This document shows positions 1 through 6,251 of a stretch of DNA of 7,609 bases, piece after piece. Under the pieces are notes generated by a model that was not told the origin of the DNA, did no database searches, and worked only from the letters and a program-made list of their open reading frames with translations. Within the stretch, counting starts at the first letter, position 1. Each line of letters opens with the position of its first letter. The DNA is from an uncultured Bacteroidales bacterium (lineage in GTDB: Bacteria; Bacteroidota; Bacteroidia; Bacteroidales; Muribaculaceae): positions 1 through 7,609 of the forward strand of contig CAMWUH010000092.1 of the NCBI GenBank assembly GCA_947177325.1, written 5' to 3'. The translations under genes and the position numbers were made by a program.

Positions 1-66
1 TTACAATAGAAAGCCGTAGATTAATATAATGTAATTGTTGTAACTTACTTATCATTCAATTTTCTT

Positions 67-74
67 CAAAGATA
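67..74 (-). promoter_or_regulatory. possible -7 box for a leftward gene outside the window
   Basis: On the minus strand this reads TATCTTTG, a perfect match to the Bacteroidota -7 consensus TAnnTTTG. It lies just beyond the T-tract of the CoA-transferase terminator, where a promoter for the next minus-strand gene would be expected. No TTTG or TTG -33 element is visible at the usual 19-21 bp spacing, and positions 1-66 hold no recognisable gene, so the call rests on a single short motif. Confidence 0.25.
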
Positions 75-76
75 GC

Positions 77-116
77 AAAAAAAAATGAAAAGCGGCTCTT
101 TTGGGGTCGCTTTTCA
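77..116 (-). terminator. rho-independent terminator of the CoA-transferase gene
   Basis: Positions 86-94 (tgaaaagcg) and 108-116 (cgcttttca) form a perfect 9-bp stem around a 13-nt loop. In the minus-strand direction the stem is followed at once by nine T residues (the A-run at 77-85). It starts about 30 bp after the stop codon of the minus-strand CoA transferase. This is a textbook intrinsic terminator and works in the minus orientation only, since no T-tract follows the stem on the plus strand. Confidence 0.9.
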
Positions 117-148
117 ATTGAAATGACGTTAGCCTTGTGAGGCGGTGA

Positions 149-1645
149 TTACTTGCTGAAAGCTGCGAAGTCAACGTTTTGCATCGAGCCTGTTTCGTTG
201 AAGGCCACATGGAATGCAAACGCTGCCTGCAGAGCGTGGGGGGTCTGACCCCCTTTGCCCAATTTGAGGTAATCCCAAAGGAGTTCGCGATAAATGGGGT
301 TAGCGCAGTTTTCAATAATTGCTTTTGCGCGTTCAACGGGGTCTTTGCCGCGGAGGTCGGCCACTCCCTGGTCAGTGATGATAACGTCAACGGAGTGCTC
401 GGTGTGGTCAGTGTGAGCCACCATAGGCACGATGTTGGAGATAGCTCCGCCCTTGGTTACCGACGGGCAGGAGAATATTGAGATGTAGCCGTTGCGGGTG
501 AAGTCGCCTGAACCGCCAATGCCGTTCATCATCTTGGTGCCGAGCACGTGGGTTGAGTTGATGTTACCGAAAATGTCGGCTTCAAGAGCGGTGTTCATGG
601 CGATAACGCCGAGGCGGCGAATAACTTCGGGATTGTTGGAGATTTCGGCGGGACGCATCAAAATCTTATCGTGGAAGAAGTCGATGTTTTTGAAGATTTC
701 CTCCTCTACCTGGTCACTGATGGTCATTGAGCATGTTGACGAGAATGTGCATTTGCCCTTTTTCATCAGCTCGATAACTGAGTCTTGAGTAACCTCGGTG
801 TACATCTGGAAGGGAGGTATCTCGGTTGACTCGCCCAGGTCGTAGAGCACGGCGTTAGCCACATTGCCTACGCCCGACTGCAGCGGCAGGAACGAGGCGG
901 GAATTCGGCCGGCACGCAATTCGCCGAGCAGGAAGTTAACCACGTTGGAGCCGATTTTGGCCGAAACGGCATCAGGCTCGGTAAAGGGTTTTACGCCGTC
1001 ATATTCGTGGGAGTGAACAACGCCCACAATCTTGCGGGGATCGACTTTCAGCACCGGCGAGCCAATGCGGTCAGAGGGGGAGAAGATAGGAATTTCGCGG
1101 CGATAAGGGGGGTCGTCGGGGAGCACGATGTCGTGCATGCCCAGAAGCGATTTGGGGAGCTTGGCGTTGACTTCAACGAAAATCTTGTCGGCCATGCGGG
1201 CAAATGAAGCGATATTACCCACGCCTGTGCCGAGAATGATTTCGCCATCGTCTGTGACGTCGGCTGCTTCGATAATAGCAAAGTCGATTTTGGGATAGAA
1301 ACCATAGCGCATCTCCTGAGCGAGCTCTGAGAGGTGGCGGTCAAAATAGTGGGCATCGTGGGAGTTGATGCGCAAGCGCAGGTCGGGGGTGTTCTGATAA
1401 GGAGCACGCATGTTAAGGGCGTTGGCGTTGGCCAAAGCGCCGTCAACGTGTTTTGTCGTTGATGCACCGGTAAAGAGGTTGATTTTAAAAGGACGGCCGG
1501 CTTCGTGTTCCTTTTCGGCACGGGCTGCAAGTTGCTCCAAAATCACTTTCGGAGTGCCTGAGGCAGTAAATCCCGAGGTGCCTACGGTGGCGCCGTTGGG
1601 TATCATTTCTGCAGCTTCCTGCGGGGTGAGAGTTTGAAATGCCAT
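149..1645 (-). CDS. Acetyl-CoA hydrolase/transferase family CoA transferase, probably succinate- or propionate-specific
   Basis: A 498-residue class I CoA transferase, full length for the Cat1/YgfH/AarC group. It probably moves CoA between succinyl-CoA and acetate or propionate in the cytoplasm. In Bacteroidota, which ferment via succinate to propionate, propionyl-CoA:succinate transfer is the likely role. The N-terminal half (about residues 5-220) and C-terminal half (about 225-490) are the two halves of the fold. The Glu in MYTEVTQDS (Glu284) aligns with the catalytic glutamate of AarC, which forms the CoA thioester. GVGNVANAVL (258-267) and GIGGSGDF (375-382) match conserved CoA/oxyanion-site stretches. 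The ATG at 1645 is supported by the start of the conserved domain and by a perfect TACCTTTG box about 27 bp upstream. The gene is monocistronic, with its own promoter and terminator. Substrate preference among acetate, propionate and butyrate cannot be read from the sequence. Confidence 0.93.
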   Translation of the reverse strand: MAFQTLTPQEAAEMIPNGATVGTSGFTASGTPKVILEQLAARAEKEHEAGRPFKINLFTGASTTKHVDGALANANALNMRAPYQNTPDLRLRINSHDAHYFDRHLSELAQEMRYGFYPKIDFAIIEAADVTDDGEIILGTGVGNIASFARMADKIFVEVNAKLPKSLLGMHDIVLPDDPPYRREIPIFSPSDRIGSPVLKVDPRKIVGVVHSHEYDGVKPFTEPDAVSAKIGSNVVNFLLGELRAGRIPASFLPLQSGVGNVANAVLYDLGESTEIPPFQMYTEVTQDSVIELMKKGKCTFSSTCSMTISDQVEEEIFKNIDFFHDKILMRPAEISNNPEVIRRLGVIAMNTALEADIFGNINSTHVLGTKMMNGIGGSGDFTRNGYISIFSCPSVTKGGAISNIVPMVAHTDHTEHSVDVIITDQGVADLRGKDPVERAKAIIENCANPIYRELLWDYLKLGKGGQTPHALQAAFAFHVAFNETGSMQNVDFAAFSK

Positions 1646-1671
1646 ATCGATTGGTTTTAGAATTGTTTAGG

Positions 1672-1679
1672 CAAAGGTA
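1672..1679 (-). promoter_or_regulatory. -7 promoter box for the CoA-transferase gene
   Basis: The minus strand reads TACCTTTG, a perfect TAnnTTTG Bacteroidota -7 element, 26 bp upstream of the ATG at 1645. That would give a leader of roughly 20 nt. No clear TTTG -33 element is seen at standard spacing (about 1699-1703), so the -33 contact may be weak. A second possible promoter for this gene lies farther upstream in the 1774-1791 palindrome. Confidence 0.5.
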
Positions 1680-1750
1680 AAAACAATGGATGTGTGAACC
1701 CACGCCGCCGGCTTTATTTTTTATTAAGGTATAAATTAAGCTCGGAGTGC

Positions 1751-1814
1751 TTGGAAAAATTTCACACTTTTAGTAATTTTGCGCAAAATTAAGTAAAGTT
1801 TTGGAAAAAATCAA
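1751..1814. promoter_or_regulatory. symmetric divergent promoter/operator upstream of miaB
   Basis: An 18-bp perfect palindrome at 1774-1791 (TAATTTTGCGCAAAATTA) contains a TAATTTTG -7 box on both strands. On the plus strand a TTG at 1751-1753 lies exactly 20 bp before the box. On the minus strand a TTG (CAA at 1812-1814) also lies exactly 20 bp before its box. The plus promoter would start miaB with a leader of about 55-60 nt. The minus promoter would add a long leader to the CoA-transferase transcript. The palindrome could instead, or also, be an operator for a dimeric regulator. The motifs are directly visible; their function is inferred. Confidence 0.5.
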
Positions 1815-1843
1815 TACCTTTACACTCATTATTCTCCTCAACA

Positions 1844-2800
1844 ATGTCAAATACCAGGAATTTATATATCGAAACCTACGGGTGCCAGATGAATGTGGCC
1901 GATAGCGAGGTGGTGGCCGCCGTTATGGAAACCATCGGCTACAACGTCACCGATTCGCTCGACAACGCCGATGCCGTTCTGATCAACACCTGCTCTATCC
2001 GCGACAATGCCGAGCAAAAAATTCTCGGCCGTCTGCAGTTTCTGCAGTCGCTCAAGCGCAAGGGGCGCAAACTGATTGTGGGCGTCATAGGCTGCATGGC
2101 CGAGCGCGTGCGCGACACTCTGATCAACGACCACGGCGTTAACCTCGTGGCCGGTCCCGACTCTTACCTCGACCTCCCCAACCTCTTTGCGGCTGCCGAA
2201 GCCGGTCAGCCCGCTATCAATGTAGAGCTCTCGACAACCGAGACCTATCGCGAAGTGGTGCCGGCACGCATTGGCGGCAACACGGTCAGCGGCTTCGTGA
2301 GCATCATGCGCGGATGCAACAACTTCTGCTCCTACTGCATCGTGCCCTACACCCGTGGCCGTGAACGCTCGCGCCGCCTCGACTCCATATTGCGCGAAGT
2401 GGCCGACCTCCGCGCCAAAGGCTTCAAGGAAGTTACTCTGTTGGGGCAAAACGTCAACTCCTACAACTATGTCGACGATTCGGGCCGAGCCATCGACTTC
2501 GCTTCGCTGCTTGCCGCCGTCGCGGAGTCAGCCCCCGATATGCGCATCCGCTTCACCACCTCCCACCCCAAGGATATGAGCGACGCAATCCTCGAAACCA
2601 TCGCGCGCTACCCCAACGTGTGCGGGCCGAGCCATCGACTTCGCTTCGCTGCTTGCCGCCGTCGCGGAGTCAGCCCCCGATATGCGCATCCGCTTCACCA
2701 CCTCCCACCCCAAGGATATGAGCGACGCAATCCTCGAAACCATCGCGCGCTACCCCAACGTGTGCCGCCACATTCACCTCCCGGTGCAGTCAGGCTCTGA
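1844..2800 (+). CDS. miaB: MiaB N-terminal fragment (260 native residues plus a 58-residue out-of-frame tail)
   Basis: As written, translation from the ATG at 1844 gives 318 residues. Residues 1-260 are authentic MiaB: the MTTase N-terminal domain with Cys14, Cys50 and Cys84, then the first part of the radical-SAM barrel with the 158/162/165 cysteine triad. From residue 261 the second repeat copy is read in the wrong frame, giving an Arg/Pro/His-rich tail (GPSHRLRFAACRRR and onward) until TGA at 2798-2800. The product keeps the ligands of both iron-sulphur clusters but lacks the back half of the barrel and the tRNA-binding TRAM domain, so it should be inactive and probably unstable. Confidence 0.75.
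   Translation: MSNTRNLYIETYGCQMNVADSEVVAAVMETIGYNVTDSLDNADAVLINTCSIRDNAEQKILGRLQFLQSLKRKGRKLIVGVIGCMAERVRDTLINDHGVNLVAGPDSYLDLPNLFAAAEAGQPAINVELSTTETYREVVPARIGGNTVSGFVSIMRGCNNFCSYCIVPYTRGRERSRRLDSILREVADLRAKGFKEVTLLGQNVNSYNYVDDSGRAIDFASLLAAVAESAPDMRIRFTTSHPKDMSDAILETIARYPNVCGPSHRLRFAACRRRGVSPRYAHPLHHLPPQGYERRNPRNHRALPQRVPPHSPPGAVRL
2481..2764 (+). repeat. perfect 142-bp tandem duplication inside miaB
   Basis: Positions 2481-2622 and 2623-2764 are identical by direct base comparison. Both run from CGGGCCGAGCC to CCCAACGTGTG. The identity extends one base further (2623 equals 2765), and the flanks 2480/2622 and 2624/2766 differ, so the period is 142 bp. Both copies encode the same MiaB segment around MRIRFTTSHPKDMSDAIL. 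The absence of any substitution means the duplication is very young or artificial. There are no inverted ends, no target-site duplication and no transposase, so this is a simple head-to-tail duplication, not an insertion sequence. Confidence 0.97.
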
Positions 2801-3314
2801 CAAGGTGCTCAAAGCCATGAACCGCAAGTACACCTCCGAATGGTATCTCGACCGCATAGCTGCCATCCGACGCATTATTCCCGATTGCTCCGTCACAAGC
2901 GATATGTTCACCGGCTTCCACGATGAAACCGAAGAAGATTTCCAAATGACCCTGGAGCTGATGCGCAAGGTTGGGTTTGACTCCTCTTTCATGTTTAAAT
3001 ACTCGGAGCGCCCGGGCACTCTGGCCTCGCGTACAATGCCCGACAACGTGCCCGAAGATGTGAAAATCGACCGCCTCAACCGCATGATAGCTCTCCAAAA
3101 CGAACTCTCGGCCGAGAGCAACCGCCGCGACATCGGCAAGGAAATGGAGGTGCTGGTCGAGGGCGTCTCGAAGCGCTCCAAAGAGCAATTCGTGGGCCGC
3201 ACGTCGCAAAACAAAACGGCCGTGTTCCCGCGCGGCAACTTCAAGGTAGGCGACCTCATCAAAGTCAGAGTCGACGACGCCACATCGGCCACCCTCATTT
3301 GCTCCCTCGCATAA
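2682..3314 (+). CDS. miaB: MiaB C-terminal fragment (rest of radical-SAM barrel and TRAM domain)
   Basis: This 210-residue frame begins at an internal ATG within the second repeat copy (MRIRFTTSHPKD) and runs to the native miaB stop. It contains the conserved RHIHLPVQSGSD segment, the remainder of the barrel (TSDMFTGFHDETEEDF, KYSERPGTLAS) and a C-terminal TRAM domain of about 65 residues (from IGKEMEVLVEG to the end), which in MiaB contacts the tRNA. It has none of the iron-sulphur ligands. No start signal of its own is visible, so translation would need re-initiation about 120 bp before the upstream frame stops. It is best read as the second half of a broken gene, not an independent gene. 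Confidence 0.7.
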   Translation: MRIRFTTSHPKDMSDAILETIARYPNVCRHIHLPVQSGSDKVLKAMNRKYTSEWYLDRIAAIRRIIPDCSVTSDMFTGFHDETEEDFQMTLELMRKVGFDSSFMFKYSERPGTLASRTMPDNVPEDVKIDRLNRMIALQNELSAESNRRDIGKEMEVLVEGVSKRSKEQFVGRTSQNKTAVFPRGNFKVGDLIKVRVDDATSATLICSLA

Positions 3315-3333
3315 CCACTCCCCCCTCATTCCC

Positions 3334-4242
3334 ATGGCTAAAACACTCATCACGGGAGCCAACGGCTTCATTGGAAAATACATCCGGCGACAACTCGCCT
3401 CCGCCTCGGAAAAAGCGGCCGACGACATCATAACGCTCGGCCTGGCCGATAACAATCATATCAAAGGCGACCTGACCCGGGCGGTGCCCCCTTTGGCCGA
3501 TTATGAGTTTGACACCGTTTACCATCTCGTCGGGGCAATCTACGACGGCGACCGCCGGCTGCTCAACGTTGTCGCCACCAATAATCTGCTGACTGCCCTC
3601 GAAGCCCGGCCGCCCAGAAATCTGGTGGTGTTTTCCACTACCGACATCTACGGACTCACCGCAGGGGAGCTCATCGACGAAACCGCTCCGCTCAATCCCG
3701 CGACGCAATTTGCCATGTCGAAGCATGCCATGGAAATCAACGCAGGCAAATGGGCCGAAAGCCACGGAGTTAACCTGACGATTTTGCGCTTGCCATTGGT
3801 GATTGGCACCGGCATGACCGGCGAAGCCCGCCGATTGCTTAACCGCATCTATCGCGGCTCTTACCACCACATTGCCGGCAACGAAGCCCGCTGCAGCGTT
3901 ATCCACGCCATCGACGTGGCTCGCATGGCCGAGACTCTCGCCCCCGCAGGTGGCATCTTCAACCTCACCGACGGCGTCGACCCCTCGCGCCACGACCTGG
4001 CCGAAGCCATAGCCCACCGCCTCAGCGACAAGCGTATTTTCACCCTCTCCGAAAAACGCGCCCGCCGATGGGCCTTCTTCAACGACTTCATCCCCGGCAC
4101 ATGGCTAACCCGCCAAAACCTGAAACGCGAGCTGTCTACCCTTACATTCAACAGCTCCGCCGCTCGCAACGCCTCGGCAATACAACCGATTAACACTGTT
4201 GAATATCTGCTGACCCACAACTACGACAACGATGAGTTTTAG
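3334..4242 (+). CDS. NAD-dependent epimerase/dehydratase-family protein (extended SDR) with atypical active site
   Basis: A 302-residue extended short-chain dehydrogenase/reductase. The N-terminal Rossmann motif is intact (TGANGFIG, Gly8/Gly11/Gly14). The VVFSTTDIYG strand (98-107) supplies the usual Ser/Thr. The catalytic YxxxK position reads FAMSK (126-130): Lys130 is kept but the Tyr is Phe (codon TTT, 3709-3711). The segment LRLPLVIGTGMTG (151-163) fits the family's substrate-side loop. Relatives act on nucleotide sugars or other NAD(P)-linked substrates in the cytoplasm; the Phe substitution makes ordinary epimerase or reductase activity doubtful. The ATG at 3334, 19 bp after miaB, places the glycine motif normally. 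The 3' end overlaps the next gene by 11 bp, suggesting translational coupling and a shared pathway, plausibly surface glycan synthesis. Confidence 0.85.
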   Translation: MAKTLITGANGFIGKYIRRQLASASEKAADDIITLGLADNNHIKGDLTRAVPPLADYEFDTVYHLVGAIYDGDRRLLNVVATNNLLTALEARPPRNLVVFSTTDIYGLTAGELIDETAPLNPATQFAMSKHAMEINAGKWAESHGVNLTILRLPLVIGTGMTGEARRLLNRIYRGSYHHIAGNEARCSVIHAIDVARMAETLAPAGGIFNLTDGVDPSRHDLAEAIAHRLSDKRIFTLSEKRARRWAFFNDFIPGTWLTRQNLKRELSTLTFNSSAARNASAIQPINTVEYLLTHNYDNDEF

Positions 4243-5056
4243 CGCCCGAAAAGCCTGCCTGACCGCCAAGTCGATTGGTCTGTGGCTACTGAAATCGCAC
4301 CGCTGCCGATTGCCAAAGGTGCGCCCCGGCAGTGAAATCTACATTCTCGGCAACGGCCCCTCGCTTGCCTCGGCCCTCGCCGACCATGCCCCCGACCTTG
4401 CGGCAAAAACCACCATGGCGGTCAACTTTTTTGCCAACACTGAGGCTTTCAGAGTGATAAAGCCTGATTATTACATACTTGCCGACCCCCACTTTTTTAG
4501 AAGCGGTAGAGAAGAACCCAATGTAGCGGCCCTGTTTGAAGCGCTCGGGCGCGTTGACTGGCCTATGACTCTGCTCGTGCCCTTTGCGGCAGGGCGAAAC
4601 TTGCCCGTCGGCCAATCCGACAACCTCAAAATAGTTAGATACAACGCCCTCCGCGGCGAAGGTTTCCGTTGGTTGACCCACCCTCTGTTTCGCGCCAACC
4701 GGGCAATGCCCCGCCCACGCAACGTCATGATTCCGGCCATAATGACCGCCATCGGCATGGGATTTGAAAGAATCAAACTTTTGGGAGCCGACCATAGCTG
4801 GACTGCCACCCTCTCGGTCAACGACCGCAACGAGGTAGTTTCAGTGCAACCTCATTTCTATAAAGACTCCGACCGCGAACTCTCGCGCCAACGCACCGAG
4901 CAGATGCACCGGCCGCTCCACCAACTGCTCGAAAGCTTTGCCATCTCCTTCCGTGCCTACCACGAAATAGCCGACTACGCCACTTCACGCGGCATCACGA
5001 TTGTCAACCTCACCCCCGGCTCCTTTATCGACGCCTTCCCCCGCGCCACCCTTTAA
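4232..5056 (+). CDS. DUF115/MptE-like (motility accessory factor-like) protein, possible sugar or glycan transferase
   Basis: A 274-residue protein with LGNGPSL at 39-45 and LLGADHSW at 183-190. These two motifs recur in the DUF115/6-hydroxymethylpterin diphosphokinase MptE-like and Maf flagellin-glycosylation proteins. The GNGPSL loop is also seen in GT42 sialyltransferases, where it binds the nucleotide-sugar donor. The ending VNLTPGSFIDAFPRA resembles the C-terminal segment of Bacteroidota proteins of this type. No signal peptide or clear membrane span is seen. The ATG at 4232 overlaps the upstream SDR stop by 11 bp. Pairing with an epimerase-like gene suggests modification of a cell-surface sugar. 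I do not infer pterin synthesis, as no pterin-pathway gene is nearby. The family call is moderately sure; the substrate is unknown. Confidence 0.65.
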   Translation: MSFSARKACLTAKSIGLWLLKSHRCRLPKVRPGSEIYILGNGPSLASALADHAPDLAAKTTMAVNFFANTEAFRVIKPDYYILADPHFFRSGREEPNVAALFEALGRVDWPMTLLVPFAAGRNLPVGQSDNLKIVRYNALRGEGFRWLTHPLFRANRAMPRPRNVMIPAIMTAIGMGFERIKLLGADHSWTATLSVNDRNEVVSVQPHFYKDSDRELSRQRTEQMHRPLHQLLESFAISFRAYHEIADYATSRGITIVNLTPGSFIDAFPRATL

Positions 5057-5089
5057 TGACGAGGTCGTTCCCGCGGAAAAGTTTCTTGC

Positions 5090-5144
5090 GCTACAACTGC
5101 TACACTGCTACACGGGGGCGATACTGCTACACGTGCTACACGGG
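5090..5144. repeat. GCTACA repeat cluster between convergent genes
   Basis: Five GCTACA hexamers start at 5090, 5099, 5107, 5126 and 5135, spaced about 8, 9 or 19 bp apart, as in a degenerate 9-bp repeat. They fill most of the gap between the MptE-like gene and holA; the holA stop codon (TAG on the minus strand, 5136-5138) lies inside the last unit. The 19-mer at 5124-5142 (CTGCTACACGTGCTACACG) recurs exactly, in inverted orientation, at 7539-7557. No hairpin of terminator quality forms here, so the role is unknown. Confidence 0.75.
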
Positions 5145-6182
5145 CGACTGGCCGCGGGCCGAGAGGATGCGGAAGATGAGCTGGCGGAGTATTTCGTGGC
5201 CATCCTGGCGCGAGCCGATGCCTTTACTCATAGCGTCGGCACGGCGAATGGCATCAATGATTTCAATCACTTGCCAAGCCGTGTAGCGGCGCATGCCGGC
5301 CATTACGTCGGCAACTTGAACGGGCCACTTCACCTTGAACGTAGCCATCAGGCCGCGCTCCGATTTGTCAGCCGAATAAAAGGCGATAAGCAGGTCGCTG
5401 AAGAGCGAAAACAACACCGGGAAGATGGTTTGAACAGGATGTTTCTTCGGGTCGCGGCTGAAATAATCGGCTATCTGAAACGACAGTTGCGCATTGCGAT
5501 TGGCTATCGCCGAGCGAAATTCAAAGTTGTTGAAATCTTTGCTTATGCCGATATTGCGCTCAATGCTCTCGGGGGTGATTTGCGACCCTTTGGGCATTGC
5601 CACCGCCATCTTGGCAATCTCGTTGAAGATGCGCGATATGTCGCTACCGACGTATTGCTCAAGCATTGCCTGTGCCTTGGGTTCTATGGTCAATCCTTGG
5701 GCTTCGACCACCTCCTTGATTTTGGCCTGCACACCCGCGGGCTTCAACTTTTTGGCCGTCAGAATGCCCGTCTTGGCCGACGCCGCCGAAAACTCTTTAT
5801 AGACCGTCTTGCTGTCGACCGACATATCAGCTCCGCGATACACCACCACCAAAACCGTTGTCGGCGTAGGGTTGGCCAGATATGGTTGAAGCTTCGAAAG
5901 CCAATTTGACTTCACCTGGTGAGCCTCCTTGACAATCACCACTTGAAAGTCGGCCATCATAGGGTAGCGCTGGCATGCGTCGATAACCGCATCGGCATCA
6001 ACCTGAGGGGCATAGAAGGTGTAAAGATTGAAATCGCGAAGCTCCTCGGGCAGCAACTCCTCAAAAAGCTTCGAGGCTTCGTCGACAAAATACCCCTCCT
6101 CGCCGTGAAGCAGGTAAACAGGCATCAGGTTCTTTGCCTTTAACGATTTTTTCAGAGAGTCAAGGGTTAGCTGCTCGGCCAT
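5136..6182 (-). CDS. holA: DNA polymerase III subunit delta
   Basis: A 348-residue HolA, the delta subunit of the clamp-loader complex, which opens the beta sliding clamp for loading onto primed DNA. The sequence fits the family throughout. The N-terminal AAA+-like domain has PVYLLHGEEGYFVDEA (21-36) and CQRYPMMADFQVVIVKEA (70-87), which covers the clamp-contacting region. The middle lid domain includes EQYVGSDISRIFNEIAKM (175-192). The C-terminal collar domain begins near IGISKDFNNFEF (211-222) and ends in a helical segment to about 342. Delta normally has no functional Walker A ATP site, and none is seen. The ATG at 6182 gives the standard N-terminus. The last few residues (ARGQSPV) and the stop codon fall in or next to the GCTACA repeat, so the extreme C-terminus may have been altered by it. 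It is divergent from the HsdR-N-like gene. Confidence 0.93.
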   Translation of the reverse strand: MAEQLTLDSLKKSLKAKNLMPVYLLHGEEGYFVDEASKLFEELLPEELRDFNLYTFYAPQVDADAVIDACQRYPMMADFQVVIVKEAHQVKSNWLSKLQPYLANPTPTTVLVVVYRGADMSVDSKTVYKEFSAASAKTGILTAKKLKPAGVQAKIKEVVEAQGLTIEPKAQAMLEQYVGSDISRIFNEIAKMAVAMPKGSQITPESIERNIGISKDFNNFEFRSAIANRNAQLSFQIADYFSRDPKKHPVQTIFPVLFSLFSDLLIAFYSADKSERGLMATFKVKWPVQVADVMAGMRRYTAWQVIEIIDAIRRADAMSKGIGSRQDGHEILRQLIFRILSARGQSPV

Positions 6183-6196
6183 AGCGAAAACAAAAC

Positions 6197-6251
6197 TTTG
6201 AAGGAGTTGGAATTTTTTGTAAATTTACGCACAAATTTTGCCAATGACAAA
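6197..6251. promoter_or_regulatory. shared divergent promoter between holA and the HsdR-N-like gene
   Basis: A 10-bp palindrome, GTAAATTTAC (6219-6228), contains TAAATTTA, which matches seven of eight positions of the symmetry-related -7 box on either strand (final G replaced by A). On the plus strand TTTG (6197-6200) lies 19 bp upstream, and on the minus strand TTTG (CAAA, 6248-6251) lies 20 bp upstream. The plus transcript would have a leader of only about 10-12 nt before the ATG at 6244, and the minus transcript about 30 nt before holA. The minus -33 element falls inside the first codons of the plus gene. This is inferred from motif spacing. Confidence 0.45.

Larger units (their letters stand above)
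1844..3314 (+). pseudogene. miaB: miaB, tRNA-2-methylthio-N6-dimethylallyladenosine synthase, frameshifted by an internal tandem duplication
   Basis: MiaB is a radical-SAM enzyme that adds a methylthio group to i6A37 in tRNAs reading UNN codons. The locus encodes all of it but not in one frame. The first frame has the N-terminal cluster cysteines Cys14 (YGCQMN), Cys50 (NTCSIR) and Cys84 (GCMAER), and the radical-SAM CxxxCxxC cysteines Cys158, Cys162 and Cys165. After Cys260 an exact 142-bp repeat shifts the frame by one. The rest of the radical-SAM barrel (HIHLPVQSGSD) and the C-terminal TRAM domain continue in another frame to the TAA at 3312-3314. Deleting one copy gives a continuous 442-residue protein, the normal size, with no other defect. 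The gene heads a probable three-gene operon, with the next ATG 19 bp after its stop. It is either a recent loss of function or an assembly error. Confidence 0.9.

Noticed and set aside
1..55. Possible minus-strand gene start (ATG at 53-55) running off the left edge
   Set aside because: Only 18 codons, AT-rich, with no recognisable sequence; an open frame of this length is expected by chance.
1862..2449. A 195-codon minus-strand open frame opposite the 5' part of miaB
   Set aside because: The plus frame encodes unmistakable MiaB cysteine motifs; the minus frame has no recognisable protein features.
2481..2764. Insertion sequence or programmed frameshift in miaB
   Set aside because: The extra DNA is an exact copy of adjacent miaB sequence with no transposase, inverted ends or target duplication. 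A single ribosomal slip could not both restore the native frame and remove the extra 47 codons.
3295..4017. A 240-codon minus-strand open frame opposite the SDR gene
   Set aside because: Gly/Val/Asp-rich shadow of the SDR reading frame with no family-like motif; the plus-strand gene has clear motifs and operon context.
5001..5909. A 302-codon open frame on the plus strand, antisense to holA
   Set aside because: It lies almost wholly opposite a well-recognised holA, its start overlaps the end of the MptE-like gene, and the composition (His/Arg/Leu rich) is that of a shadow frame in GC-rich DNA.
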